The position numbers and the translations under genes were made by a program. Shown here piece by piece: positions 1-8,664 of a DNA stretch of 64,000 nucleotides (positions are counted from its first letter, which is position 1; every line of letters begins with the position of its first letter). The stretch is taken from NCBI RefSeq assembly GCF_029887935.1, contig NZ_JARXRO010000020.1:369865-433864 (forward strand). Direction: 5' to 3'. The notes under the pieces were generated by a model. It was not told the DNA's origin. It ran no database searches and was given only the letters and a program-made list of their open reading frames with translations. Source of the DNA: Luteimonas kalidii. Its GTDB lineage: Bacteria; Pseudomonadota; Gammaproteobacteria; Xanthomonadales; Xanthomonadaceae.

Positions 1-1293
1 CACCACCAGATCCGCCGCGTATCCCACCGCGACCCTGCCATGGCGTGCGTCCTGGCGGACGTAGCGCGCCGCATCCAGCGTGGCGGCGCGCAGCACTTCG
101 GCCGGCGACAGCCCGGCGCGGACCAGCAATGCCAGTTCGTCGTGGTAGCGGAAGCCGCCGATGGCCGTGTCGGTGCCGACCAGGACCGGTACGCCGGCCC
201 GGTAAGCGGCGCCGGTCAATGCCAGTCCGTGCTCGAACCAGGCCTGCAGCGCCGCCTCGCCACGTGCGCCCGGATAGCGAGCGACCGTCGCCGCGAGGTC
301 GTCGTTCCAGGCCCAGCGCGAGAGCGGGTCGAGCCAGGCGAGCCGCGGATCGCCGGTGAACCGCGGATCGCGCGCGCGGGCATCCTCCTCGCGCGTGACA
401 TGCGTCGGCACGAACCACGCGCCGCCCGCACGCATCGCCGCGAACGCGCGCCGACAGCGCGGCGCATCGAACCCGGCCACCATGCGTTCGGCCAGGCGCA
501 CCGGATCTTCACCGTCGAGTGCGCCGCTGCGCCACGCGTCCGCGTCGTCGGAGCAGTGGCGGGGAAACAGATGCGCATGCTCGAAGCTGCGCTGGCCCGC
601 GGCCAGCGCCTGGTCCAGCGAGACGGCCCTGGGCAGGTGCCCGACCACCGGCATGCCCAGGCGACGCGCCTCCGTGGCGAGGCGCTGGTAGGTCGCAGGC
701 GCGAGGCGGTTGTAGACCTTCAGCGCATCCAGTCCGCGCGCGTGGTAACGCGTGGCCAGGATCGCGGCGTCGCCCGGTTCCAGATCGGCGCGTTCGAAGT
801 GGAAGCTCGCGACTTCGACGAATCGCGGCCCCGCCATGCGTCCCTCCGCCGCCGCCTTCGACCAGCGACGCTTGTCCTCCACGCACGCGATGAGCGCGTC
901 GCGCACACCGGGGCAGTCCATCAGGTCACGGGTGCCGGTGATGCCGTTGGCCACCATCAGCGGCAGGTGCAGCTGGGGCGAGCGCTGGAACGCATGCGTG
1001 TGCATGTCCCAGAACCCCGGCACCAGGTATCGCCCGCCCGCTTCGAGCACCGGCACGCCGGGCGCGGCGAACAGGCCGGGACCGATGGCGGTGATGAGGC
1101 CGCGTTCGATCAGCACGTCGGTCGGCGGACCGGCCACGCCGTGTTCGACATCGATCACCCGCACCTGACGGATCAGCCGGGTATCGGCGGGGTGGGGGAG
1201 CGGCGCATCGGCGGGCGGCCACAGGACGGCCAGTACCAGCAGGCACGCGATGCCCGCCGCGCCGAGGCAGACGATCCGCAACAGGTGACGCAT
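1..1293 (-). CDS. Amidohydrolase family protein, C-terminus cut by window edge
   Basis: The protein starts with a hydrophobic signal/anchor segment (MRHLLRIVCLG, then a leucine-rich stretch to about residue 22). The amidohydrolase beta-sandwich follows, ending in GGRYLVPGFWDMHTHAF, where the HTH pair is the usual metal ligand motif. Further on are GHLP, EHAHLFP and VLVGTD, which fit the later metal ligands and the catalytic aspartate. The visible end, GLSPAEVLRAATLDAARY followed by AADLVV, is the standard C-terminal signature. The ATG at 1293 follows GGTGGAG at good spacing; an in-frame ATG at 1314 is possible. 431 residues are visible and the stop lies left of position 1. An exported hydrolase of cyclic amides or peptides is likely; the substrate is unknown. 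Confidence 0.85.
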   Translation of the reverse strand, partial: MRHLLRIVCLGAAGIACLLVLAVLWPPADAPLPHPADTRLIRQVRVIDVEHGVAGPPTDVLIERGLITAIGPGLFAAPGVPVLEAGGRYLVPGFWDMHTHAFQRSPQLHLPLMVANGITGTRDLMDCPGVRDALIACVEDKRRWSKAAAEGRMAGPRFVEVASFHFERADLEPGDAAILATRYHARGLDALKVYNRLAPATYQRLATEARRLGMPVVGHLPRAVSLDQALAAGQRSFEHAHLFPRHCSDDADAWRSGALDGEDPVRLAERMVAGFDAPRCRRAFAAMRAGGAWFVPTHVTREEDARARDPRFTGDPRLAWLDPLSRWAWNDDLAATVARYPGARGEAALQAWFEHGLALTGAAYRAGVPVLVGTDTAIGGFRYHDELALLVRAGLSPAEVLRAATLDAARYVRQDARHGRVAVGYAADLVV

Positions 1294-1540
1294 GCGCCGC
1301 TCCACCGGGGCCATGGCGGCAGCGTGCGTGGGCGGTGCGGGAGTGTCGCGGGCCGATGGTCAACCCCACCATCGGCACAGGGTCGCGGGGGCCGGAGGCA
1401 CGCGGAAGTTCCGGGTGCGCTTTAGCTTGTCCAGGCGACGCGCGGGTCGCGTCGATGCGACGCCTGGAGATGGGCCGAGGCGGCATGCAGGAGCTGGGTC
1501 GGGGTCCGGCATCGGGAGCACGCGCGCGTCTCGATCCGCG

Positions 1541-1735
1541 TGCCCCGGGTGCGCTTCACCCGGACCACGGTGCGTCGCGTAGCCCGGATAAGGCCGCAGG
1601 CCGCATCCGGGGAATGCGTCGGCGTCTCGCTCGGGAGAATGCGTGCGGATCGACGTGGGTGCCCCGGGTGCGCTTCGCTTACCCGGGCTACGGTGTCGCG
1701 TCGCCCGGATAAGGCCGCGGGCCGCATCCGGGAAG
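1541..1735. repeat. REP-like palindrome cluster
   Basis: At least three palindromic units are visible: GTAGCCCGGATAAGGCCGCA continuing to CCGCATCCGGGG (1579-1612), its inverted relative CCCCGGGTGCGCTTCGCTTA continuing to CCCGGGCTACGG (1662-1693), and a third at 1701-1732. They resemble enterobacterial REP/BIME elements in size and in the CCGGATnnGGC...CTTATCCGG layout. The whole interval from 1294 to 1933 (about 640 bases) holds no convincing gene, only these elements and degenerate GC-rich sequence. Confidence 0.85.
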
Positions 1736-1933
1736 TGCGTCGGTGCCCGGCATCGGCGATGCCCGTGCATCGATCCCGGACGTGCGCCGGGTGTGCGTCG
1801 GGTGCGCCCCTGTTCCCCGGGCACGACGCATCGCGCGTACACCTGGCGACGCGTGGCGTGCCGGGGCAGACGGCGTCGAACCGCGTGTCTGGATCCCCTA
1901 CGGACGCGTACAAGCGCGAGTCCGGATCGCCGA

Positions 1934-1965
1934 CAAAAAAAGAAGGCGGGCCGAAGCCCGCCTTC
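1934..1965 (-). terminator. Intrinsic terminator of the BON lipoprotein gene
   Basis: Read on the minus strand, a perfect 10-bp stem (GAAGGCGGGC / GCCCGCCTTC) with a four-base loop is followed by seven T residues. It lies 75 bases past the stop of the gene at 2040-2531. Confidence 0.9.
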
Positions 1966-2039
1966 CGATACTGCATCGACACTGGCCGGATGTTGCACCG
2001 TGACGCGCGCGACCGGCGTGTCGAACACGCGCGACCGGC

Positions 2040-2531
2040 TTACTCGGCGGCGGCGCCGACGGTCAGGCCGCTGGCGTCGACGTTGGTCACGCCTTCGATC
2101 TCGCGCGCGATCCGGGTCGCGGTGTCGGCCTGCGCCTGGCTCTCGACTTCACCGCGCAGCGTCACCACGCCATTGAGCGTGTCGACGTTGATGTCGAGGC
2201 CGGACACGTCCGCCTCGGCCAGCAGCGAGGACTTCACCTTGGTGGTGATCCAGGTATCGTCGACCGGCTGGTCGGAATTCTGGCCGTCGCCCAGGCCGGG
2301 ATTGGTATCCATGCCGGCATCGGCCGTGGCATCCATGGCCGGGTCGGTCGGGGTCTGCGCATCGGCGGTGGTGGGGCCGACGGGCGGGGTGGCGGTCTGG
2401 TCGGCCGGCGTCATCTCGGCGGTCTCGTCGACTTCGGCCGTGGTGTCGGCTTCGTTCGCGCAACCCACGGCGAAGGCGAGCGCCGACGACAGGGCAATGG
2501 CAAGGGGGATTCGGGTGGCGGACATCTTCAT
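2040..2531 (-). CDS. BON-domain lipoprotein
   Basis: A 163-residue envelope protein. It begins MKMSATRIPLAIALSS and has a lipobox ending FAVGC, so it should be lipidated at that cysteine. A long acidic, proline- and threonine-rich linker (about residues 25-85) follows. The C-terminal part is one BON domain: WITTKVKSSLLAEADVSGLDI, then TLNGVVTLRGEV, then ATRIAREIEGVTNV, the usual alternation of helix and strand with the conserved glycine turn. BON domains (as in OsmY) are thought to bind phospholipid or stabilise the envelope under osmotic stress. The ATG at 2531 follows GGAG eight bases upstream. A strong terminator sits just downstream. Confidence 0.88.
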   Translation of the reverse strand: MKMSATRIPLAIALSSALAFAVGCANEADTTAEVDETAEMTPADQTATPPVGPTTADAQTPTDPAMDATADAGMDTNPGLGDGQNSDQPVDDTWITTKVKSSLLAEADVSGLDINVDTLNGVVTLRGEVESQAQADTATRIAREIEGVTNVDASGLTVGAAAE

Positions 2532-2959
2532 CGGGAATGCTCCGGGTGCTGGGAGGGTCCGCAGTGTCGCCGTGGGGGTGTCCACGACGCGTGACTGGAT
2601 GCGGGGCCAGGTTAACGGTCCGTAATTCCCGTTCACCTTCCGGACGGTCGTGTGGACGATGGGCGCTTGTCCAGGCGCCGATCGGCGAGCAGGCTGCATG
2701 CCATTCAGGATGCCGTGCGGTATCAGGTGCCGCACGCCGATTCACCCGGTACCGAGCATGCGCAAGGGGGCGCGAGCCGCCCCCCACGACCGGCCTCTGC
2801 GAATCCGCTCGTCAATGTGCCGCTGCATTCTCGTGGCGTCCGGCCTCCTGCATGTCCCGCACAAGGACGGTCGAAGCGTCACTTGCCAATTGCAAGCCGG
2901 GGTATCGGTGCCGGCCAGGATCGGGCAGGGTGTGTCCGCCGGGGCGGCACGCGCTCGCG
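2532..2959. other. Intergenic region without a recognised gene
   Basis: About 430 bases between two minus-strand genes. Open frames here have no ribosome binding site or recognisable protein character. The 2532-2650 part should hold the promoter of the BON lipoprotein gene; I cannot assign boxes. Confidence 0.5.
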
Positions 2960-3103
2960 TCAACTGCCGCCCTGGCGCTTCTCGGCCTTGTCGCCCTTGT
3001 CAGGATTGGACAGCTTGCCCGGCTGCGCGTCTTCGCGCTTCGGTGGCGGTGCCTTCTCCTGCTGCGACTTCTTCATGCTGTCGGGTGTCTGGGGCGTGCC
3101 CAT
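2960..3103 (-). CDS. Small hydrophilic protein, 47 residues
   Basis: A short, highly charged protein (MGTPQTPDSMKKSQQEK, then PPPKREDAQ, ending EKRQGGS) rich in lysine, glutamine, proline and aspartate, with no hydrophobic core. It is probably intrinsically disordered. The ATG at 3103 follows CGGAAAG at suitable spacing. The amino-acid composition is unlike the arginine- and alanine-rich shadow frames around it, which is the main reason to accept it. Function unknown. Confidence 0.6.
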   Translation of the reverse strand: MGTPQTPDSMKKSQQEKAPPPKREDAQPGKLSNPDKGDKAEKRQGGS

Positions 3104-3360
3104 GGCGTTCTTTCCGATGCGGCGGATCGCCGGGAGCGCACAGCCTGCGCCGGACGGGGTCATGCGCGTGTGCATACGGCGGCGCGACGCCTGTGCCGCA
3201 TGCGCCGCAGGGCGCCGTGTGTTGGTCGGGATCCGTCCGGAGGCGCTTCGCCGATCGGGTGACGGTGGGGACGGCGTCTGTCGCGCGGCCGTGGGCCGCG
3301 CGGGGGTGCGTGTCGGCGTTCGGGGTGTACGCGAATTGGCGGCGCGTTGCGATCGGTCAT

Positions 3361-3395
3361 GGTCCCGGATGCGCTTCGCTTATCCGGGCTACGCG
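3361..3395. repeat. Single REP-like palindrome
   Basis: CCCGGATGCGCTTCGCTTAT followed by CCGGGCTACG, a variant of the dispersed palindrome with the GCGCTTCGC core. The surrounding gap 3104-3443 contains no other feature I can support. Confidence 0.85.
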
Positions 3396-3443
3396 GATGC
3401 GCGGTCTGCGCGACGTGAACCGGCATGTGCCGAGCGCGCGACG

Positions 3444-4577
3444 CTACGGCGCCCCGTCGCCGCTGCGTTCGGCCAGCGGCCTGGCGTGCTGCACCAGGGT
3501 CATGAGCAGCTTGCCCGGCTCTTCGGCGATGATCTCGTGGGCCGAGTGCTCGAACCATTCGAAGTGCTTGGCCGGCGCCTGCACCGTCTCGAACCATTCG
3601 CGCGCCACGTAGGAGTTCACGCTGCGGTCGTGGCGCCCTGCCAGCACGATCAGCGGGCATTCCAGGCGCCGCACGTCGCTCATGTCGACGCCCACGATAT
3701 CGCTGAACAGGAAGTCCTGCGAATAGACGTTGCCCTCGTAGGCGCGCCGGGCCTGCTCGTCGGAATACTCCGGCGACAGGCGCACGGCGATACCGTCGAT
3801 CTGACCGGTGCGGTAGGCCATCACGCCGCCGAAGTGGTCGGACCACTTCCGCTCGAGCGCGATGTCGGCCAGCGGGATCCGGCCGCCGGACTGCGCATAC
3901 GGCGCGATCGATTCCAGGTCGGCGACGGCCTGCCGATTGCCGGCCTTGCGCGCTGCCTCCAGCGCGAATGCGTAGCCGCGCCGCTCGCTTTCCGGGATGT
4001 CGATGGCCTGGCCCATGCCGATGTAGGCGTGCAGCCACTCCGGGCGGCGCAGTGCGAACTTCAGGCCGACATAACTGCCCCACGACGTGCCCAGCACGAA
4101 CAGCTTGTCCTGGTCGAACTCGTCGCGCAGCCACGCCACCACCTCCTCGGTATCGTCGACGAAGCGCTCCGGCGTCATCGTCGGCGCCACCTGCTCCGGA
4201 TCGCTGGCCAGATGGGTCTTGCCCGATCCGCGCTGGTCCCAGTGGACCACGGTGAAGTATTCCTCCAGCCCGCGGGTGCCCCACCAGGCCATGGTGGAGG
4301 TGGGAAACCCGGGCCCGCCGTGCAGGATCAGCAGCACCGGGTTGGCACGGTCCGCGCCGCGGATGCTCATGAACTGCGGGATGCCGCCGATCGGCACCAT
4401 CTCGTAGCGCTCGACCCCACGCGGGGTCACGATCCTGCGCAGTTCGCGGATGACCTCGACCGCTTCCGCCCGGTTCTTCGGCGGTGCCGGCTCGGCGCTC
4501 CATGCAAGCAACGGAGCAGACAGAATCAGGACCGCAAGGAAGAAGGCCGTACAGCGCGACACGTGCGCCGCACGCAT
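3444..4577 (-). CDS. Alpha/beta hydrolase, proline iminopeptidase-like (S33), exported
   Basis: From the ATG at 4577 the protein begins MRAAHVSRCTAFFLAVLIL and ends its signal peptide near LLAWSAEP, so it is likely periplasmic. Alpha/beta-hydrolase landmarks occur in order: LILHGGPGFP (oxyanion HGGPG typical of S33 peptidases), VVHWDQRGSGKT, the nucleophile elbow GTSWGSYVG, a cap region, VLAGRHDRSV (acid) and FEHSAHEIIAEEP (histidine). Length (377 residues) fits the family. An upstream in-frame ATG at 4682 has a better AGGA site but would put the signal peptide at residue 48, so the shorter start is preferred. A prolyl aminopeptidase-type or related esterase activity is likely. Confidence 0.85.
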   Translation of the reverse strand: MRAAHVSRCTAFFLAVLILSAPLLAWSAEPAPPKNRAEAVEVIRELRRIVTPRGVERYEMVPIGGIPQFMSIRGADRANPVLLILHGGPGFPTSTMAWWGTRGLEEYFTVVHWDQRGSGKTHLASDPEQVAPTMTPERFVDDTEEVVAWLRDEFDQDKLFVLGTSWGSYVGLKFALRRPEWLHAYIGMGQAIDIPESERRGYAFALEAARKAGNRQAVADLESIAPYAQSGGRIPLADIALERKWSDHFGGVMAYRTGQIDGIAVRLSPEYSDEQARRAYEGNVYSQDFLFSDIVGVDMSDVRRLECPLIVLAGRHDRSVNSYVAREWFETVQAPAKHFEWFEHSAHEIIAEEPGKLLMTLVQHARPLAERSGDGAP

Positions 4578-4962
4578 CCTCCCCGCTGGCCGGGTAGCTT
4601 TTTCGACGCGGCGCGCGGACGGGGGGCGCGGCTGCGTATGGCGCGGACAAACTGCGGCGTGCTGAAAGCGTGCGGTGTCCATCTCGTTCCTGCGCTGGAT
4701 GCGTGATGACTGGACGGGGGCGCCAGTGCACTTGTGACCGTTGAACGTAAGACCGCGCGGAGCTCCCGCGATCCACGTCGATCCGGTCCAGACCGGCGAC
4801 CTGAAGTGCCCCGGGCCGGCGGCGCGCCACCGTACCATCCGGTCGCCGGAGACGCAGTCGACAGTGCACGGTGACCCAGGGTGGCTGGCGACGGCAAGCA
4901 GGATCCTCCGGTCGACGCGAGCGGAATGGTCAATGTCGGGCGGTGCCGTTCGCAACGTGCCG
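4578..4962. other. Intergenic or 5-prime region
   Basis: About 385 bases before the hydrolase. If translation starts at the alternative ATG (4682), 4578-4682 is coding. The rest (4683-4962) shows no gene, palindrome or terminator that I can support. Confidence 0.4.
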
Positions 4963-5493
4963 CTACCAGGGCAGGCCGTCCAGATCGATCACGCCCGGCG
5001 CCACCGGCCCGCGGTCGGGATGCAGCAGCATGCACCGCGCCGTCCAGCGCTGCGGGGGCAGCCCGGGCTGCGCGTAGCGGACCTCCGACGACACCGCCTG
5101 CCAGCCGAGCGTCCCGTAGAACGGCACCAGGGCGTCGGCGCACAGCAGCAGCCCCTGGCGCGCGCCCCAGGCGTCGAACCACATCGGCATGGTCTCCCGC
5201 AGCAGCCGCGACGCGATGCCGCACCCACGCTCGCCGGGCAGCACGACCAGGTTGTTGAGCCCGATGACGCGTACCGCGCGATCGTCGAACTGCACCGTGC
5301 GTTCGATCGCGTTGTAGAAGCCGGCCAGCCGGCCCTCGTGCAGCCCGAGCACGGACCAGTCCGGCGTGGCCCACACCGTCCGGCGCACGATCTCGAACCG
5401 GTCGAATGCATGCGACGCCGCCGCGGCCAGCTCGTCGCGCCGCGTATCCGGCAGATCGCCGAACCGGACCACCTGGATCTCGAGCGGGGTCAT
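4963..5493 (-). CDS. GNAT family N-acetyltransferase
   Basis: A 176-residue protein starting MTPLEIQVVRFGDLP. It has the GNAT core: WSVLGLHEGRLAGFYNAIER (beta2-beta4), VIGLNNLVVLPGERGCGIAS (beta4 and the acetyl-CoA pyrophosphate loop, GERGCGIAS corresponding to Q/RxxGxG/A), and ALVPFYGTLGW (beta5-alpha4 with the conserved FYxxxGW). The acceptor is unknown. The ATG at 5493 has only a weak upstream ribosome site; a longer frame to 5622 has arginine-rich shadow character and is rejected. Confidence 0.85.
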   Translation of the reverse strand: MTPLEIQVVRFGDLPDTRRDELAAAASHAFDRFEIVRRTVWATPDWSVLGLHEGRLAGFYNAIERTVQFDDRAVRVIGLNNLVVLPGERGCGIASRLLRETMPMWFDAWGARQGLLLCADALVPFYGTLGWQAVSSEVRYAQPGLPPQRWTARCMLLHPDRGPVAPGVIDLDGLPW

Positions 5494-5662
5494 GGCCGTT
5501 GCATCATGCGCGGCATGCGTGGCGTGCGTGTGTGTGGCGCGGACGACATGGCGTCCGCACGGATCCGTTCGCGCCAGCCAGGGGGATGTACGGCGCCGGC
5601 GGAGACGAGCGTCGAGGCGCAACGGCGTCGCGCGCCCTCAGGGGCGGTCTTCCGCGTGGTCG

Positions 5663-6043
5663 CTACTGCTCCGCCGGCGGCTCCCACAGTTCCACCTTGT
5701 TGCCGTCCGGATCGATCACCCAGCCGAACTTGCCCTGTTCGGACACGTCGGTCCTGTCCAGCACGTGGCAGCCTTCGTCGCGCAGCGCGGCCAGCAGCGC
5801 GTCCAGGTCCGCGACCCGGAAATTGATCATGAAGCTGGCTGTGCCGGGCGCCATGTACTCCGTGTCCTGCGCGAACGCGCTCCACAGCGTCATGCCTTTC
5901 GGGCTGCCGTCGCCGCCCCACGTGAACATCGTGCCGCCCCATTCGGTCACGTCCAGGCCGAGGTGGTCGCGGTACCACGCGCCCAGGGCGCTGGGGTCGG
6001 GCGACTTGAAGAAGATCCCGCCGATGCCGGTGACGCGCTGCAT
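5663..6043 (-). CDS. VOC family protein (glyoxalase/bleomycin-resistance fold)
   Basis: 126 residues with both VOC modules: GIGGIFFKSPDPSALGAWYR (first strand and helix), MTLWSAFAQDTEYM, MINFRVADLDALLAALRDEG (second module), and the closing WVIDPDGNKVELWEP typical of metal-dependent VOC enzymes, in which the final glutamate is a metal ligand. The start at 6043 is well supported by TGGAGG six bases upstream. It stands alone, so the substrate cannot be inferred. Confidence 0.88.
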   Translation of the reverse strand: MQRVTGIGGIFFKSPDPSALGAWYRDHLGLDVTEWGGTMFTWGGDGSPKGMTLWSAFAQDTEYMAPGTASFMINFRVADLDALLAALRDEGCHVLDRTDVSEQGKFGWVIDPDGNKVELWEPPAEQ

Positions 6044-6398
6044 GCCTGCCTCCAGGAAGGGTCCGCCACCCGTGGCCGGATGGCGCGGGCGCATGCGAGC
6101 GGTCCGGGGAGCCCGCTCCGCCGCGGGACTGTGCCACGAAACACGACGACCTTGGGCACCGCCGCCGATCGCGGCCGCATGCGGCGCCTGTCGGTGCCAG
6201 AGCCGAAGGATGCTTCGGGATACCAGGGCGTCCGGTATGCGCGATACCTTCCGGGATGCGCGACTCTTCGCCATGCACGATCTTCCGCCATGCATGCGAC
6301 TTGCCGGAACGCGCTTGGAGCGTGCACGCGTCCTCGCGAATCCGCGAATCCGCGATTCTCGATCCTCGCGATTTCCGCGAATCCGCGATCTCCAAGAT

Positions 6399-6594
6399 CC
6401 CCGGATGCGCTTCGCTTATCCGGGCTACGGTTGCGGGCCACGTCGACGCGTAGCCCGGATAAGGCCGCAGGCCGCATCCGGGGATCCGCGACACGCTTGG
6501 ATGCATGCAACCCGTGCCGGGCTGCGCTCAAGCACCTTGTCGGCGCGCACTTCGATCCGGCATTCCCGGATGCGCTTCGCTTATCCGGGCTACG
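6399..6594. repeat. Three REP-like palindromes
   Basis: Units at 6399-6430 (CCCCGGATGCGCTTCGC...), 6450-6483 (inverted GTAGCCCGGATAAGGCC...) and 6564-6594. The first two form an inverted pair about 20 bases apart, a BIME-like arrangement. Just upstream, 6336-6392 carries short imperfect repeats of CGCGAATCCGCGA. The gap 6044-6616 holds no gene. Confidence 0.85.
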
Positions 6595-6616
6595 TGGTCC
6601 GGATAAGCGTCGAGGG

Positions 6617-6832
6617 CTACGCCGACTGCCCTGTCGGGCGCCCGGCGCGGTACGGCACCACGAACAGGTACAGGCCGCTCAGCAGCTGCAGCGCCAGCGG
6701 CGGCAGCGGTGCGTAGGTGATCCAGGGCGGCGGCGGGCCGAACACCATCGCGACGAAGTTGGCCACCACCGTCAGCACGAACAGCATCGAGACCCACCGG
6801 TGCAGCTGTCGGATGCCACGGCTCGCGCTCAT
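6617..6832 (-). CDS. Small two-helix membrane protein, third gene of AraC operon
   Basis: 71 residues, MSASRGIRQLHRWVSMLFVL onward, with two membrane helices (about 14-32 and 42-60) separated by a proline-rich turn (GPPPPWITYAPLPP). Its ATG overlaps the stop of the preceding VOC gene by four bases (ATGA), so translation is probably coupled. I recognise no specific function. The genes of this operon are regulator, VOC protein and membrane protein. Confidence 0.75.
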   Translation of the reverse strand: MSASRGIRQLHRWVSMLFVLTVVANFVAMVFGPPPPWITYAPLPPLALQLLSGLYLFVVPYRAGRPTGQSA

Positions 6833-7239
6833 GGCGCGCCCTGCTGCTGGATCATCTTCCAGCCGTTGCCCGACGGGTCGCGGAAGCCCGCGTCCACCGT
6901 GCCGTAGCGGTCCATCGGTTCCTGGGTGAACTCCACCCCGGCCGCGCGCATGCGCGCATGCGCCGCCCGGCAATCGGCCACCGTCAACACCAGCGGCGGC
7001 ATCGCGCCCTTGGCCACCAGCGCCTGCGCCGCCTGCGCCGTGGCCGCGTCGAGTACCGGCGGCCCGGGCAGGAACAGCCCGAGCTGGAACGACGGCTGTC
7101 CGGGATGCTGCACCGTCAGCCAGCGATAACCGCCGTTGCTCACGTCCGTATGCACCCGGAAGCCGAGCTTGTCCACGTAGAACGACAGCGCCTCGTCCTG
7201 GTCCCGCACGTACAGCCCCACCACGCCCACACCTTCCAT
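6829..7239 (-). CDS. VOC family protein, second gene of AraC operon
   Basis: 136 residues with a glyoxalase-type fold: VGVVGLYVRDQDEALSFYVD, GFRVHTDVSNGGYRWLTV, a long hydrophobic middle (FQLGLFLPGPP), VLTVADCRAAHARMRAAGVE, and the end PSGNGWKMIQQQ. The first module is complete; the final strand has N-G-W rather than the usual N-x-x-E, so metal binding may be altered. It starts inside the stop codon of the AraC-type gene (TGATG) and ends overlapping the membrane-protein start, so the three are one transcription unit. Confidence 0.87.
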   Translation of the reverse strand: MEGVGVVGLYVRDQDEALSFYVDKLGFRVHTDVSNGGYRWLTVQHPGQPSFQLGLFLPGPPVLDAATAQAAQALVAKGAMPPLVLTVADCRAAHARMRAAGVEFTQEPMDRYGTVDAGFRDPSGNGWKMIQQQGAP

Positions 7240-7718
7240 CACATGACATCCGCGGATTCGACGGTGGACGTTGTACCGGCCGCGCGCCGCCGCCGCTTCT
7301 CCGAAACTGCGGAATCGAGGTCCGGCCGGTGCGCGGCGCCCAGCACGCAGGCGGGCACGAGGGCGGGCGCCTGCACCGCGGCGCGTGCGTCGAGCCGCAG
7401 CTGTCCCGGGTGCGTGCCGGTGATCTCGCGGAACACCCGGCCGAACGTGCCCAGGCTGCTCCATCCGGTCCGGAAGGCGATGTCGGACACCGGCAGGTCG
7501 GTCTCGCGCAGCAGCGTGGCCGCGCGTTCGATGCGGCGCGTGAGCAGGTACCGGTGCGGCGGCAGGCCGAACGCCTGCCTGAAGGCACGTGCGAAGTGGG
7601 CGGGCGACACCGCGCTCACTTCGGCCAGGCGCCGGACAGGCCAGTCCTCGTGCGAGGCGGCGTCGATGCGGTCCCTGGCGCGCAGCAGGCGTCGCAGCAG
7701 TTTCGGGTCCTGGGGCAT
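7239..7718 (-). CDS. AraC-family transcriptional regulator
   Basis: 159 residues beginning MPQDPKLLRRLLRARDRI. The double helix-turn-helix of AraC proteins is at the N-terminal side: WPVRRLAEVSAVSPAHFARA (HTH1), FGLPPHRYLLTRRIERA (linker helix), VSDIAFRTGWSSLGTFGRVF (HTH2), then the typical REITGTHPGQLR. There is no N-terminal sensing domain; only an unrecognised tail of about 50 residues follows the DNA-binding domain. It probably controls its own operon, which continues with a VOC protein and a membrane protein through overlapping start and stop codons. Confidence 0.9.
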   Translation of the reverse strand: MPQDPKLLRRLLRARDRIDAASHEDWPVRRLAEVSAVSPAHFARAFRQAFGLPPHRYLLTRRIERAATLLRETDLPVSDIAFRTGWSSLGTFGRVFREITGTHPGQLRLDARAAVQAPALVPACVLGAAHRPDLDSAVSEKRRRRAAGTTSTVESADVM

Positions 7719-7868
7719 GCGTTCGTGGTGACGGGTCGTGCGGTCGGCAGCCGGGCGCGAGCATACGCCACGGGCGGGCGCGGCGATGTTTGCTTCACCG
7801 GCGGTCCCGCTTCAGACGGCCGGGCGGGCACACCGGACCGGGCCATGGGCCGCGATACGATCCCGAGA

Positions 7869-8080
7869 TCCCGGATGCGCTTCGCTTATCCGGGCTACGG
7901 GGCCCGGGTTACGTTTCGGGCCACGGTAGGCGTAGCCCGGATAAGGCCGCAGGCCGCATCCGGGGATCCGCGACACCCCCTCGATGCACACGCACCTCTC
8001 GTATGGGCGCAATCACGAAACTTGCCGGATCGCGTTTCCGATCCCGCGATCCCGGATGCGCTTCGCTTATCCGGGCTACG
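7869..8080. repeat. Three REP-like palindromes
   Basis: Units at 7869-7899, 7931-7964 and 8050-8080; the first and second are inverted relative to each other. They occupy the gap between the AraC operon and the downstream GNAT gene (7719-8113), in which I see nothing else. Confidence 0.85.
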
Positions 8081-8113
8081 GTGGACTTCGCGGGCTTGCC
8101 CTTGCGTGCCTCT

Positions 8114-8572
8114 TCATGACAGCGGCGTGACGTACTTGATCCACTCGCCGCGATAGCCCATGCGCTCGTAGAGCGCACGTGCGCCGGTGTTCTCCGGCAA
8201 CACGTACAGCTGCATCATCCGGTAACCCCTGTCGCGCGCCCAGGATTGCGCGGCTTCGATGAGCGCGCGGCCCACGCCTCGCCCCTCGGTCTTCTCCGCC
8301 ACCACGAGGTCGGACACGTGGCCGATCGGCGCCTGCGTGTAGTAGTCGGTCACTGTCCTGACGTGCACGAATCCGAGCAGCCCGTCGCCGTCCTCGGCCA
8401 CCAGCACCTCGACCTCCGGACTGCGCAGGTCGATGACCGCCGCGATGGTCTCCGTGTCCACGGCCGAGATCCGCTCACGGTCGCGGCCCGGCGGCGTGCC
8501 GTGTTCGGCCAGGCGCGGCACCAGCGCCAGGATGGCGTCGCGGTCGGCGGTCGAGGCGGGACGGATGTGCAT
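8114..8572 (-). CDS. GNAT family N-acetyltransferase
   Basis: 152 residues, MHIRPASTADRDAILALVP at the start (the classic GNAT opening). Then come VLVAEDGDGLLGFVHVRTV, HVSDLVVAEKTEGRGVGRAL (beta4 and the R/Q-x-x-G-x-G/A loop), AQSWARDRGYRMMQLYV and ENTGARALYERMGYRG (beta5, the N-x-x-A-x-x-x-Y-x-x-x-G-F/Y motif). All core elements are present, so it should be active; the substrate is unknown. The ATG at 8572 is preceded by GACGAGG. Confidence 0.9.
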   Translation of the reverse strand: MHIRPASTADRDAILALVPRLAEHGTPPGRDRERISAVDTETIAAVIDLRSPEVEVLVAEDGDGLLGFVHVRTVTDYYTQAPIGHVSDLVVAEKTEGRGVGRALIEAAQSWARDRGYRMMQLYVLPENTGARALYERMGYRGEWIKYVTPLS

Positions 8573-8664
8573 GGCGCGAGCCTCGTCTCGGAAGTTGGTC
8601 CGCGCGGGCAGTTGCGGAAAAAAGCGCCGCGCTGGACCGGATGCTCGACGCGCGGTGGCAGGCC

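Noticed and set aside
40..1425. 461-residue plus-strand open frame
   Set aside because: It is the antisense of the amidohydrolase; its translation is arginine/alanine-rich without motifs, while the minus strand shows a clear signal peptide and metal motifs.
2652..4706. 684-residue plus-strand open frame
   Set aside because: Antisense to the S33-like hydrolase and its upstream region; composition is typical of a GC-rich shadow frame.
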